Assembly (NCBI RefSeq): GCF_015355755.1
Contig: NZ_JACVEE010000006.1
Span: 62,001-126,000 of the forward strand
Length of the DNA stretch: 64,000 bases
Source of the DNA: Nocardia sp. XZ_19_385
Lineage (GTDB): Bacteria; Actinomycetota; Actinomycetes; Mycobacteriales; Mycobacteriaceae
Direction: 5' to 3'
Shown here: piece after piece, positions 17,361-26,146 of the stretch
How positions within the stretch are numbered: position 1 is the first letter of the stretch
Layout: the number at the start of each line of letters is the position of its first letter
The notes under the pieces: generated by a model
The model's input: the letters and a program-made list of their open reading frames with translations, nothing else
Database searches by the model: none
What the model was told of the DNA's origin: nothing
Made by a program: the position numbers and the translations under genes

Positions 17361-19121
17361 ATGACGACCGAACCACAGGTGAGTCAGTCGCTGCCCGAGC
17401 GGGTGCTGGGCGTCCTTCGCGCCGCTGAGCACGCGATTCGGCCGAACTACACCGGGGTGGTGATCGGCGCGATCTTCTTCGCCTGGTCGGTCTCGCCGTC
17501 GCTGCTGCCGCGCACCTGGATCTTCCAGGGCCTGGTCAGCGGCATCAGTGCGATCATCGGCTACGGGGTGGGCTGCGTGTTGGAGTGGGCGTTCCGCAAG
17601 TGGGCGTGGCCTCGGCTCCCCGTGCGAATGCGGGCTCGGGCCCGGTTCTTCCTGCAATTCTCGGACCGCACTCGGCAGCTCACGAAAATGGTGATCGTGC
17701 TCGGCGCGGCAGTCGGCGTGGCGGCCATTCTGGCGCGGTCGGCGCGCTGGCAGCGGGATCTGGAAATGCTCATGGGGATGGAGCCGACCAATACCTCCAG
17801 CTATTTGCGCACGGAGTTGCTGGCCGCCGCGACCGTCGCTCTCGTCATCGGCGTGTTTCGCGTTGTGCGCTGGCTGATTCGGAGCATCGTCCGGGTGCTG
17901 AACATCGACTGGCGGATTCCGCGGGCCATCGCGCTGCCGGCCGGATTCCTGGTTGTGGTGGTGCTGAGCGTATTGCTGTTCCAGGGCGTGCTGGCGAAAG
18001 CCTTTTTCTCCGTGGCCAATTCGGCGTTCAGTGTGCGTAACAGCAACACCTCCCCGGCCGCGGTACAGCCTGTACAACCGGAGCGTTCGGGCAGCCCGCA
18101 GTCCTTGGCCCCCTGGAACACCCTTGGCTCGGAGGGTCGCTGGTTCGTCTCGTTCGTCCCGTCCGCCGAACGCATCGCCCAGGTGACCGGAGCTCCCGCG
18201 CGTGAGCCGATTCGCGTCTACGCCGGGCTCGAATCGGCCGAAAACCCCGAGGCCGTCGCCGATCTCGTGGTCCAGGAACTCGACCGCACCCGCGCCTTCG
18301 AACGCAAGGTCCTGGTGCTGGTCACCACCACCGGCACCGGTTGGGTGGACTCCACCACCGCCGAATCCATCGAATACATGTACGGCGGCGATTCGGCTAT
18401 CGCCGCCACCCAGTACTCGTATCTGCCCAGCGTGCTGTCCTTCCTCTCGGACAAGTCCAAAGCCGCCGACGCCGGCCGCCTGCTGGTGCACGCGGTCCAC
18501 GAACGGTGGGCGCAATTGCCGCCGGAGACGCGCCCCAAACTACTGATCTACGGCGAGAGCTTGGGCTCGCAGGGCTCCGAGGCCGCCTTCACCGGACTCG
18601 ATGACATACGCACCCTCGTCGACGGGGTGCTGTGGGTGGGTCCGCCCAATTCCAATCGCCTCTGGGGTCAGCTCACCACTCGCCGCGATCCGGGCACCCC
18701 CGAGATTCTGCCGATCTACGCCGACGGACTCATCGTCCGGTTCGCCGCCGATGCCGCGAACCTGCACCGCCCGAACGGAGCGTGGGTCGAACCCCGTATC
18801 GCCTACCTGCAACACGCCTCGGACCCCATCGTCTGGTGGTCACCGGATCTGCTGTTCGAAGAACCGGATTGGCTGCGGGAACCACGCGGCGCGGATGTCT
18901 CCAAATCCATTCGCTGGTGGCCGGTGGTCACCTTCTGGCAGGTCAGCGCAGACCTAGCGCACGCGCAGAAGGTGCCCTCCGGACACGGTCACCGCTACGG
19001 CACCCTGGTGCTCGACGGCTGGACCGCGGTTACCCAGCCCGACAATTGGAATCCCGATCTCGAGGCCCGGATTCGCCAGGCTCTCAACGAGGACTCCGAC
19101 TGGGAGATCGCGCACAAATAG
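17361..19121 (+). CDS. Membrane-anchored alpha/beta hydrolase (Abhydrolase_9 type)
   Basis: In this 586-residue protein, residues 30-230 hold about five transmembrane helices (first motif FFAWSVSPSLLPR). The C-terminal extracytoplasmic-type hydrolase domain contains the nucleophile elbow YGESLGSQGSEAAF near residue 395 and a final GHGHRYG segment. This layout matches the paired PF15420/PF10081 family common in mycolata, whose substrate is unknown. ATG 17361 was chosen at the start of similarity; the longer frame overlaps gdx in another frame. Probably monocistronic. Confidence 0.85.
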   Translation: MTTEPQVSQSLPERVLGVLRAAEHAIRPNYTGVVIGAIFFAWSVSPSLLPRTWIFQGLVSGISAIIGYGVGCVLEWAFRKWAWPRLPVRMRARARFFLQFSDRTRQLTKMVIVLGAAVGVAAILARSARWQRDLEMLMGMEPTNTSSYLRTELLAAATVALVIGVFRVVRWLIRSIVRVLNIDWRIPRAIALPAGFLVVVVLSVLLFQGVLAKAFFSVANSAFSVRNSNTSPAAVQPVQPERSGSPQSLAPWNTLGSEGRWFVSFVPSAERIAQVTGAPAREPIRVYAGLESAENPEAVADLVVQELDRTRAFERKVLVLVTTTGTGWVDSTTAESIEYMYGGDSAIAATQYSYLPSVLSFLSDKSKAADAGRLLVHAVHERWAQLPPETRPKLLIYGESLGSQGSEAAFTGLDDIRTLVDGVLWVGPPNSNRLWGQLTTRRDPGTPEILPIYADGLIVRFAADAANLHRPNGAWVEPRIAYLQHASDPIVWWSPDLLFEEPDWLREPRGADVSKSIRWWPVVTFWQVSADLAHAQKVPSGHGHRYGTLVLDGWTAVTQPDNWNPDLEARIRQALNEDSDWEIAHK

Positions 19122-19136
19122 CGAAAAACGACTCGA

Positions 19137-19310
19137 TCAGTCGCGGAACGCGTCCTTGACCTTTTCGCCCGCGTCCTTGAGGTTGGATTTGACCTGATCG
19201 CCCTTGCCCTCGTTCTTCAGGTCCTGGTCGTCAGTGGCCTCGCCGAACTTCTCCTTCGCCTTACCGGCGAGGTCATCAGCCTTGTTCTGGGCCTTGTCAG
19301 CTGTGCTCAT
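19137..19310 (-). CDS. CsbD-family small stress protein
   Basis: This 57-residue, highly charged protein has the CsbD pattern: DKAQNKADDLAGKAKEKFGE, then a DQDLKNEGKGDQ centre and a Lys/Asp-rich amphipathic end. Family members accumulate under stress in many bacteria, but their biochemical role is unknown. It is convergent with the hydrolase gene. The gene is short enough to be missed by length-filtered gene calling. Confidence 0.85.
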   Translation of the reverse strand: MSTADKAQNKADDLAGKAKEKFGEATDDQDLKNEGKGDQVKSNLKDAGEKVKDAFRD

Positions 19311-19471
19311 TGTCTAACCTCTTCCATCGGGTTCGACCGACGATGGCTTTTCGAGCCGGTCGTGTGGCGGATAACCCGCCTGCGGCGAGGCAAACAAGCC
19401 CACGGCGACGCGCCACGCCAGTGTGGGGTAGAAGGTGCTGATCTGGTGCTGATGGACTGGATAATTGCGGC

Positions 19472-20170
19472 GTGGCAGGTACAGGCGATCCCGACCAGAA
19501 TTCGGATGTGCAGAAAGGCGCCGAGCCGCACACCGTCTTCGGCGCAGGCGGGCCGGGGTTCGGGACGTTCCGGTTCTGGTTCGATTCCCAGCGGTGGGAA
19601 TGGTCGCCCGAGGTGTACGCCATGCACGGCTATCGCCCCGGCGAGGTCGAGCCCACTACCGAACTGCTGCTGGCACACAAACATCCCGAGGACCGCAGTC
19701 AGGTCGCCGAATCCATTGCGCGGTCGATCCGTGAAGGTCAGCCTTTCTCGAGCCAGCACCGCTTCCTGGACACGGCCGGTGATGAGCACCATGTGATGAT
19801 CGTTTCCGAGGGCATCCTCGACGCCGCGGGAACCGCGATCGGCACGAGGGGCTATTACATCGATCTGAACGAAGCCCTCGAGACCGCCGAACGTGCGACC
19901 CTCGATGCGGTGGTTCCCGATGTCGTCGAGGCGCACGCGGTGATCGAACAGGCCAAAGGCGTACTGCTACTGATGTATTCGATAACCGCCGACCAAGCCT
20001 TCAATGTGCTCAGCTGGCGGGCGCAGGAGACCAACTCCGAGCTGCGCGACATCGCTGAAGCGCTGATCGCCGCCGTGCAGGCGAATCCGCCGCCACCACC
20101 GAGTTCGGTAGCGGCGTTCGACCACCTCCTACTGGCCATCCCCCGCAGCGCCCCGACGTCAGATAACTGA
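19472..20170 (+). CDS. PAS-ANTAR RNA-binding antiterminator
   Basis: This 232-residue protein has a PAS fold with the MHGYRPGE and HPEDR segments in residues 35-130 and an ANTAR domain in residues 150-210 (VIEQAKGVLLLMY, then ADQAFNVLSWRAQETNSELRDIAEA). ANTAR domains bind paired RNA hairpins and prevent termination; PAS supplies the signal input. Such proteins are numerous in actinobacteria. GTG 19472 is the start giving full PAS coverage. Its 3' end overlaps the convergent DUF6194 gene by 12 bp. Confidence 0.88.
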   Translation: MAGTGDPDQNSDVQKGAEPHTVFGAGGPGFGTFRFWFDSQRWEWSPEVYAMHGYRPGEVEPTTELLLAHKHPEDRSQVAESIARSIREGQPFSSQHRFLDTAGDEHHVMIVSEGILDAAGTAIGTRGYYIDLNEALETAERATLDAVVPDVVEAHAVIEQAKGVLLLMYSITADQAFNVLSWRAQETNSELRDIAEALIAAVQANPPPPPSSVAAFDHLLLAIPRSAPTSDN

Positions 20171-20635
20171 CCGTCCCTTTCGGCGGGTCGCTCGTCGCCG
20201 TGCCATGTCGTGCGCCTCGCGCAGGAGGTCCACTGCCAGCGCGGTCGTTCGCACATCCGGGTTGACGATCGAAATCCAGCCCTGCCTGCGATACACCGGA
20301 TGCGGGAGAACCACGTCGACCGCGCTGAAGTCGATCAGTGCCGCCGGATCCTCGCGCGGGTCGGTGCCGAGCAGTTCGGTGAAGAGGCGCCTGCCGACGT
20401 GGATGTTCAGTCGCCAGCGGCCGGGCGGATCGAGGTCACAGGACCTGTCATCGGGATAGTTCTTCGTCACGAGGGTGGCGTACGGCTGCTCTCGCTCGGG
20501 CAGTTCGCCGTCGGGTGCGTAGTAGAAGAAGTGGTCACCCCAGGCGATCTCCGGGAATGGGCCGCCTGGCGCCGGAGCGAGCTCGAGTACCCCGTCCGCG
20601 CCGCGGATCGCTGTCAGAATCTGGTCCATACTCAT
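20159..20635 (-). CDS. DUF6194-type protein
   Basis: This 158-residue cytoplasmic protein has the pattern seen in DUF6194: PEIAWGDHFFYYAPDG, ATLVTKNYPDD, RLNIHVG and a VLPHPVYRRQGWISIVNPD stretch. Function unknown. The start codon lies only two bases from a perfect MerR-type operator, and the divergent gene is a MerR regulator, so this is probably the regulator's target and may have a very short or absent leader. Confidence 0.8.
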   Translation of the reverse strand: MSMDQILTAIRGADGVLELAPAPGGPFPEIAWGDHFFYYAPDGELPEREQPYATLVTKNYPDDRSCDLDPPGRWRLNIHVGRRLFTELLGTDPREDPAALIDFSAVDVVLPHPVYRRQGWISIVNPDVRTTALAVDLLREAHDMARRRATRRKGRSVI

Positions 20636-20637
20636 GG

Positions 20638-20655
20638 TTCAAGCATGAGCTTGAA
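20638..20655. promoter_or_regulatory. MerR-type operator
   Basis: TTCAAGCATGAGCTTGAA is a perfect 7+7 inverted repeat with a 4-bp centre. It lies in the 41-bp gap between the DUF6194 gene and the divergent MerR gene, and its size and sequence fit MerR operators. Confidence 0.75.
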
Positions 20656-20676
20656 GTGCTTATGGAGGGTTCGGTC

Positions 20677-21405
20677 ATGGGTCGAACAGAGACGGCAGTG
20701 CTGACGGTCACGGCGGTCGCCAGGGCGACCGGCTACTCGCTCCAGCAAGTCCGTGACCTGGAGCGGTTGGGGGTCGTCCCGGCCGCGGCCCGGGCGAGCA
20801 ACGGATATCGGCAGTTCGCGCCCGACCATGTCCGCGACCTGCGCGCCTACCGCGATCTCGCCTACGCGGTGGGCCCGGTCGAGGCGCGACGCACGATGAG
20901 CGCGATCCGCTCGCTACCGCTGGCCGACGCCGCGGCCCTGGTGTGTGCCCTGCCCGTACGGCTCAACCAGGAACGCGAACAGGCACTCGCCGCCCGGGCG
21001 GCGTTGCAAGCGATCGGCACCGAAGCGGCCACCGACGCCGAACCCGTTGCGGCGGACGCGATGACTATCACCGAGCTGTCCCGGGCGCTCGGGCTGCGCG
21101 CGTCGACACTGCGCTTCTGGGAGCAGGCCGGGCTCATCACACCCGATCGGGTTCGGACCCGATCGGGCACGCACCGCCGCTACCCACTCGCGGCGATCCG
21201 TGACGCGCGCATCACAACGGCCCTGCGAGCCGCGGGCTACGGCATACCCGAAGTCCAGCGGGCCATCACGGCGATTCGTGACCTGCGCGATGTGAGCCAT
21301 TCGCTCGCGGCACTCGATGATCGCCTGCACACGATCGCCCAGCGTGAACTGGCATTCCTGCGCGCGGCGGCTATCCTCGCCGAGATCGCCTCTGCGCCAC
21401 TGTGA
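20677..21405 (+). CDS. MerR regulator with two MerR DNA-binding domains
   Basis: This 242-residue protein has a first MerR helix-turn-helix at about residues 8-75 (VTAVARATGYSLQQVRDLERLGVV) and a second at about 128-200 (MTITELSRALGLRASTLRFWEQAGLI), with a short helix at the end and no obvious ligand domain. ATG 20677 follows GGAGGG at 20664. Usually MerR proteins dimerise with one domain each, so two in one chain could bind DNA as a monomer or contact two sites. Operator directly upstream. Confidence 0.88.
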   Translation: MGRTETAVLTVTAVARATGYSLQQVRDLERLGVVPAAARASNGYRQFAPDHVRDLRAYRDLAYAVGPVEARRTMSAIRSLPLADAAALVCALPVRLNQEREQALAARAALQAIGTEAATDAEPVAADAMTITELSRALGLRASTLRFWEQAGLITPDRVRTRSGTHRRYPLAAIRDARITTALRAAGYGIPEVQRAITAIRDLRDVSHSLAALDDRLHTIAQRELAFLRAAAILAEIASAPL

Positions 21406-21435
21406 ATCCACAATCGGGACTCGCGCTGCGCAACC

Positions 21436-22229
21436 TCAAATCGCGGGCGGGTTGCGGCGGCTGAGCCCCAGCCGGATGGCCTTCTCGACCGGCGAGTAGC
21501 GGCCGTCTGCGCGGTCGAGTTCCAGCGGCACGCTCGGTTCCACGGTGGGCGTGGCCATGAATCGCGGCGTCGTCCCACTGTGTGCTCTGGCGGCATGGAT
21601 CAGGAACGGGTGGCAGAGGTAGATGTCGCCGGCGTGGCCGGTGGCTTCGACGACCGGCAAATCGGCGGTCGCTTCCAGGATCCCGGTTTCGTCTACCCGA
21701 CTGGCGTCGACGCCTTCCGCGCCGTAGGCGAGCAGACGGCCGGGCACGGCCAGATGGGAACCGACGCGCAGGCGAGTGGGCGCGTCGACAGCGGTGACGT
21801 CGGTGAAGAGGACAAGCAGAAACAATGCGCGAGCCCGGGAACGGTAATTCGTAAAGGTATGACCGGTCCAGCCTTCGGGCAAATAGCTGCCCTCGAAGTG
21901 CCAGTAATCGTCGTCCGGTGGACCAGCGTGGGGAAAGCGAACAGGGACGGGCCTAACCCGGACCTGCGCACCCAGCGGCCGGGCCCGACGAGTTGGTCGA
22001 AAGCCTGCTCCAAGGCGGGCATCTGGGCGGCGGCGCGGAACGGTTCGATGTCGTATCCAGGTAGCCGCACCATCGGCTTGGTCCAGCCGGCCGGATCGCA
22101 GGGGTGACACCCGGTATCCGGCCACATGATCTCCACGCACTGCCGCGCGACCGAACCGGAGAAGACCGCTTCCACCCGAACGAATCCGGCCTCGACGAAC
22201 GCATTGATTTCTTCTCGCTGGAGAGTCAC
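21436..22229 (-). pseudogene. Phytanoyl-CoA dioxygenase-like gene, frameshifted
   Basis: The N-terminal part from GTG 22229 (TLQREEINAFVEAGFVRVE through GPGRWVRRSGLG) and the C-terminal part (VPVRFPHAG, YWHFEGSYLPEG, HPFLIHAARAHSG to the end at 21436) read as one PhyH-family Fe(II)/2-oxoglutarate oxygenase but in different frames. They switch near 21945-21952, where one missing base (CCGGT to CCGT) would explain the break. The metal motif is HxE (HFE) instead of the usual HxD. The intact protein would be about 264 residues. Substrate unknown. Confidence 0.8.
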
Positions 22230-22553
22230 CACGTCCGCCTTCGCTTGCTGCGAGCAGTTCTCGTCTCCCGCGCCGCTGCCCGGCCGAATCTTCCCTGCCA
22301 TCGATATTGCCGCAGCCCGACGCCATTTCGCTGGTGCAGGCAACATCCTTGCTGCTCAGGGACATTCGCCGTCGTTTCGGAGTGAGCCCGCGCGGCCACC
22401 GGCAAGCGAGTGTGGCGGCACTGACCTCTTCGATGTGAGCGGTCCTGAGACGTTCACGTATGGACTTGGGCGAATGAACCATGTTCTGCGTCGACTCGCG
22501 CGGATGTAATTGGTCCAGGACGCGGATCGCCCGCATGACGAAAGGTCAGGCAG
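22230..22553. other. Intergenic stretch between PhyH remnant and hemerythrin gene
   Basis: This interval has no intact gene. The only recognisable content is the AraC-like C-terminal fragment at 22352-22438 on the plus strand. Confidence 0.5.
22352..22438 (+). pseudogene. Possible remnant of an AraC-type HTH C terminus
   Basis: A 28-codon stretch ending in TGA reads LLRDIRRRFGVSPRGHRQ followed by a short tail. RRRFGVSPRxxR is the typical end of the second HTH of AraC regulators. Nothing upstream in that frame extends the domain. It sits divergent to the broken PhyH gene, where an AraC partner would be plausible. Short match, so weak. Confidence 0.35.
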
Positions 22554-23072
22554 ATGTCTGAACGCGATTTGGCCATGATGTACGCAGCGCATGACGCGTT
22601 CCGGCGTGATCTCCGGGAGCTCGCCGCCGCCCCGGATCGGGAACGCTGGACGCAGTTTCGCACCCAATTGTCGGTCCACCACACCGCGGAGGACGTCGTG
22701 CTCTGGCCGAGTCTGCGCCGCCGCGGCGTGGACGCGCGGCTGGTCGAGGCGATGGCCGCCGAACACGACCGGATCGATCCGCTACTGGCACAGGTGGATC
22801 GGGCCTTCGATACCGCGGGGCCGGACGCCGCGCAACCGGCGCTGGCGGCATTGTCGGAGCTGCTGCACAACCACCTGCAGCACGAAGAGAAAGAAACGCT
22901 GCCATTGATCAACGATCGAGAATGGTCGCTGCTCGACCGAGAGATGCGGCGGCGCATCGGACTGCGCGGTCTCCGGGCCTATTACTCATGGCTGCTGCGG
23001 GATCTGGAGGGTGAACGCCGCCGCCGGGCCCTGGCCACGATTCCCGGCCCCCTCCGCCTGATGATCTCGTAG
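22554..23072 (+). CDS. Hemerythrin HHE domain protein
   Basis: This 172-residue helical protein has diiron-type ligands: AAHDAFRRDL near residue 13, HHTAEDVVLWP near 42, AAEHDRI near 71 and HNHLQHEEKETLP near 104. Such proteins bind O2, NO or oxidants through a non-haem diiron site; the exact role here is unknown. ATG 22554 follows AGGTCAGGCAG. No operon partner; the neighbours on both sides are broken genes. Confidence 0.88.
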   Translation: MSERDLAMMYAAHDAFRRDLRELAAAPDRERWTQFRTQLSVHHTAEDVVLWPSLRRRGVDARLVEAMAAEHDRIDPLLAQVDRAFDTAGPDAAQPALAALSELLHNHLQHEEKETLPLINDREWSLLDREMRRRIGLRGLRAYYSWLLRDLEGERRRRALATIPGPLRLMIS

Positions 23073-23095
23073 TCGAAGAGTTCCGGGTCTCGGTT

Positions 23096-23886
23096 TCAGG
23101 GGGCACCGATGTTGTCGAGTTCGACGAGTGCGTCCGCGGGCAGTTCCAGGGATACCGCTGCGATGTTGTCGCGCAGGTGCTCGATCGAGGAGGTGCCCGG
23201 GATCAGCGCGATCGTGGGTGAGCGATGCAGCAACCAGGCCAGCGCGACCTGTTGTGCCGAGGCGCCGAGGGTGCTGGCGACGGTGGTCAGGGTCTGTGAT
23301 TGCAGCGGTAAGAATCCGCCGAGCGGGAAGAACGGGACGAAGACAATGTTTTCGGCGGCGCAGCGGTCGACGAGCTGGTCGTCGGCGCGGTGGGCGAGGT
23401 TGTAGTTGTTCGGCACGCACATCACCGGTGCGATCGATCGGAGAATTGTTCGGAAAACACTGCGTCGCTAACGGTTTCGTTGTCTTTCGACGCGCGAAGG
23501 TTGACCAGATCCAGGACATCGAGTCCGAGATGTTCGAGGTTCTCATGCACCTGCCGGACGAGGTCGGCGGGATCATGCGACGGTGTCCAGTCGCCGGCGC
23601 TGTCGGACCGGTAACCGACCTTGGTGGCGATGCGCAGGCCGTCCGGGTAGGGGTGCAGGGCGGTGTGAATGAGCTCGTTCACACCGCCGGCGCCGTAGAA
23701 GTCGCTGGTATCGATGTGGCGGATGCCCAGCTCGACCACCTGCCGCAGCACCGCGATCGCCGCACTCGGATCCGCGGGTGGTCCGACCACCCCGGGCAAA
23801 CCGAATTGCATTGCACCGTAACCCATCCGGGTGATGGTCAGGTCTTCGCCGAGGGTGAGGGCGCCGCCGAGCGTAGCTGCCGTCAT
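23096..23886 (-). pseudogene. Aldo/keto reductase with internal deletion and frameshift
   Basis: The N-terminal half from ATG 23886 holds MGYGAMQFG, the catalytic Asp and Tyr in DTSDFYG and the Lys in TKVGY, up to DLVNLR and SEQF. The C-terminal half, in another frame, begins SIAPVMCVPNNYNLAHR and continues to GTSSIEHLRDN and the stop at 23096. The family's intervening segment, roughly 30 residues (LxxLxxxGLIRHLGVSN...), is missing. The join lies at the short repeat CGATCGATCG (23431-23440), so a deletion of about 85-90 bp between GATC repeats is likely. The product cannot be functional. Confidence 0.8.
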
Positions 23887-24082
23887 AGTGACGCTCCATT
23901 TCAGATGCGTGCCGGTCAGCTCCGGAGCTCCCAGGAAACGCCGGAGCGCGTCGAGTTCCACAAGTCGCAGGCGCTCGGCAATAGCCTTACCACGATCGAG
24001 GACATCGGCTCACCGGACAGACCATTCTCGCCGACGGCGGACGCACCAGCCGCCGCGGCGCAACAGACGAAGGGAAATCGCT

Positions 24083-24406
24083 GTGTCCCAACAACTTCCG
24101 CACGCCGTGCAACAGCTGATCGACGCGACCAACGCCGGAAAAATCGACGCGTTTCTCGATGGTTTCACCGCTGACGGGGTCGTCGACGACTGGGGGCGGG
24201 AATTCCGTGGACCGGAGGCGATTCGCGGCTGGAGCGACGGAGAGTTCCTCGGCAAGCAGGTCACCCTCGAGGTCACCGACGTCGCGACCGCCGAGCCGGA
24301 AACAACAGTGCAAGCCCAGGTCGGCGGCAACGGATTCAATGGACCCAGCACGTTCATCTTCACCACGGACGATGACAAGATCTCCCGGATGACCATCCGC
24401 GCCTGA
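24083..24406 (+). CDS. SnoaL/NTF2-like domain protein
   Basis: This 107-residue cone-fold protein has the pattern of nuclear-transport-factor-2-like proteins: a helical start, then FLDGFTADGVVDDWGREFRGPEAIRGWSD and four closing strands ending DDDKISRMTIRA. GTG 24083 follows AAGGGA with correct spacing; the longer frame overlaps the divergent reductase remnant. Small proteins of this type serve as enzymes or binding proteins; function unknown. Confidence 0.82.
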   Translation: MSQQLPHAVQQLIDATNAGKIDAFLDGFTADGVVDDWGREFRGPEAIRGWSDGEFLGKQVTLEVTDVATAEPETTVQAQVGGNGFNGPSTFIFTTDDDKISRMTIRA

Positions 24407-24425
24407 CCCGATCCACGAACTGACC

Positions 24426-24460
24426 ACTGACCGGCCGCCACCGGATCGCGGCCGGTCAGT
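24426..24460. terminator. Bidirectional hairpin terminator
   Basis: ACTGACCGGCCGC and its exact reverse complement form a 13-bp stem around a 9-nt loop between two convergent genes. It overlaps the last codons of the GNAT remnant. Confidence 0.7.
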
Positions 24461-24973
24461 CGCTCAGCAGGTCCTTCTCCATGAGCGTGAACGACTTGGG
24501 TACTCCGCCCGGCTGCGGCTTGCCGGCCTTGTGGCCGACGACCCGATAGCCGACGTTCAAGTAGTAGGCGTTCAGGCGCTCGTTGCCGGCCAGGCAGTCC
24601 AGGCGCACAAAAGTCCGCCCTTTCGCGGCAATGCGCCGCTCGGCGGCATCCAACAGGAGGCGGCCTGTTCCCGGCCGAGTGCTACTGCGGTCCACCATCA
24701 GTCGATGCACATAGCCGGCCACCGGTGGCTGCGGTCCCCAGGCATCCTCGTCTTCCCACCACAGCTCCCAGGCACCTGCCACGCGGCCATCCGCCTCCGC
24801 GATCCAAACCTCACCACCCGCCATGGCCTTACGGAAATGGTCCTCGCCCAACTGGCCAGGCTGCCACTGGCCGGTGATGCCCTGAGCGAGCATCCAGTGG
24901 GCGGCATCGTCGCGCAACGAACGAGAGTGTCGAGATCGGTGTCCGCCGCGAGACGGAAGCGTAGGTCGTTCAC
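24456..24973 (-). pseudogene. GNAT acetyltransferase gene with frameshift near the 5' end
   Basis: GTG 24973 begins NDLRFRLAADTDLDTLVR in one frame. The rest of a GNAT protein (LRDDAAHWMLAQGI, VAGAWELWWEDE, VHRLMVDRSSTRPGTGRLLL with the acetyl-CoA loop, and a final NVGYRVVGHK) is in another frame. The switch lies at about 24914-24920 and is explained by one missing T. Without it the enzyme would be about 172 residues. A downstream start could still give a nearly complete GNAT domain, so residual function is possible. Confidence 0.75.
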
Positions 24974-25162
24974 ATCGCGATCCTCGCACGGGCGCTCGAC
25001 GTCACCCCTGGTCGCAGCTCGATTGCGGCACGCGCGGATGTCGGCAGCTTTCCGATTGGATGCACTTCTGTGCGATAGCGTCTGAGTCGTCTTGGTGCGA
25101 TGCGCCTTTCGCGCTCGGACGACTCGGGAACTAGCTGCGGTAGCGGGAGGCCGGTCGATGGC

Positions 25163-26146
25163 ATGCTGACAGTCCGCGGTATCTCCTATCTGATCGGCGA
25201 TACGCCCGAGGCCGAGATGCGGCGCGATCTCGAGACCATCGCCCGAGACCTGCACTGCACCACCGTGATGCTCATCGACAGCGACAGGACACGGCTGATC
25301 GAGGCTGCTCGCGCCGCCCTCGACACCGGACTCGGCGTCTACCTGCGGCCGCACGTTCCCGACCGCCCGCAGCCGGAACTGCTGCGACATCTCGACGACC
25401 TCGCGCAAGCAGCCGAGGAACTGCGGCAAGCACACCCGGATCGCGTGACCCTCATGGTCGGCAGCGAGTTCACGCACACCGCGCCCGGCATCGTTCCCGG
25501 GCCGAAGTCGTTTATCCGCCTGAAAATCATCCTGCGCTGGCGCCGCCTGCTGCGCCGCAGACTGGACCGCCGGCTGCACACCCTGCTCACCGCCGCGGCG
25601 GCTACCGCGCGCCGCCACTTCCACGGCCCCCTCACCTACGGCGCGGCCGGATGGGAGCATGTCGACTGGTCGCTGTTCGACCTGGTCGGCGTCAGCCTCT
25701 ACCGTGGCGCCGGCAACCACGCCGGCTACACCGACCGGCTACGCGGGCTCGTCCGTGATCACGACAAGCCCGTCGTCATCACGGAGTTCGGCTGCGGCGC
25801 CTTCACCGGAGCCGACCTGCGCGGCGCCGGCTCCTTCCAGATCGTCAACTGGTTCGCCGCCGCCCCGTACATCCGCGGCGACCACCCCCGTGACGAAACG
25901 GTCCAGGCCCGATACCTGTGCGAACTCATCGATCAGTACACCGCGCAAGGCGTATACGGCTGTTTCGTGTTCACTTTCGTCATGCCCGACTTCCCCTTCC
26001 GGGACGATCCCCGACTGGACCTCGACAAGGCAGGCTTCGGGATCGTGGCGGTCAGCGAATCCACTCCACGCCGCCCCAAGGCGGCATTCCACGCGGTCGC
26101 AGAACGCTACAGCGACTCGAAAACGAGTGCACAGCAACAAGACTGA
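25163..26146 (+). CDS. Glycoside-hydrolase-like TIM-barrel protein
   Basis: This 327-residue protein looks like a (beta/alpha)8 hydrolase. It opens with LTVRGISYLIGD, has a GSEFTHT strand that could supply the acid/base Glu, a WSLFDLVGVSLYR strand, the nucleophile-type Glu in VVITEFGCGAFTG, and FVFTFVMPDFPF near the end. Similar actinobacterial proteins are sometimes annotated as abortive infection proteins, which I cannot support from sequence. ATG 25163 has GGGAGG 12 bp upstream, rather far. Confidence 0.7.
   Translation: MLTVRGISYLIGDTPEAEMRRDLETIARDLHCTTVMLIDSDRTRLIEAARAALDTGLGVYLRPHVPDRPQPELLRHLDDLAQAAEELRQAHPDRVTLMVGSEFTHTAPGIVPGPKSFIRLKIILRWRRLLRRRLDRRLHTLLTAAAATARRHFHGPLTYGAAGWEHVDWSLFDLVGVSLYRGAGNHAGYTDRLRGLVRDHDKPVVITEFGCGAFTGADLRGAGSFQIVNWFAAAPYIRGDHPRDETVQARYLCELIDQYTAQGVYGCFVFTFVMPDFPFRDDPRLDLDKAGFGIVAVSESTPRRPKAAFHAVAERYSDSKTSAQQQD

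Noticed and set aside
25163..26146. Phage-defence (abortive infection) reading of the TIM-barrel protein
   Set aside because: Similar proteins sometimes carry that label, but the visible motifs are those of a glycosidase fold and no defence genes are nearby.
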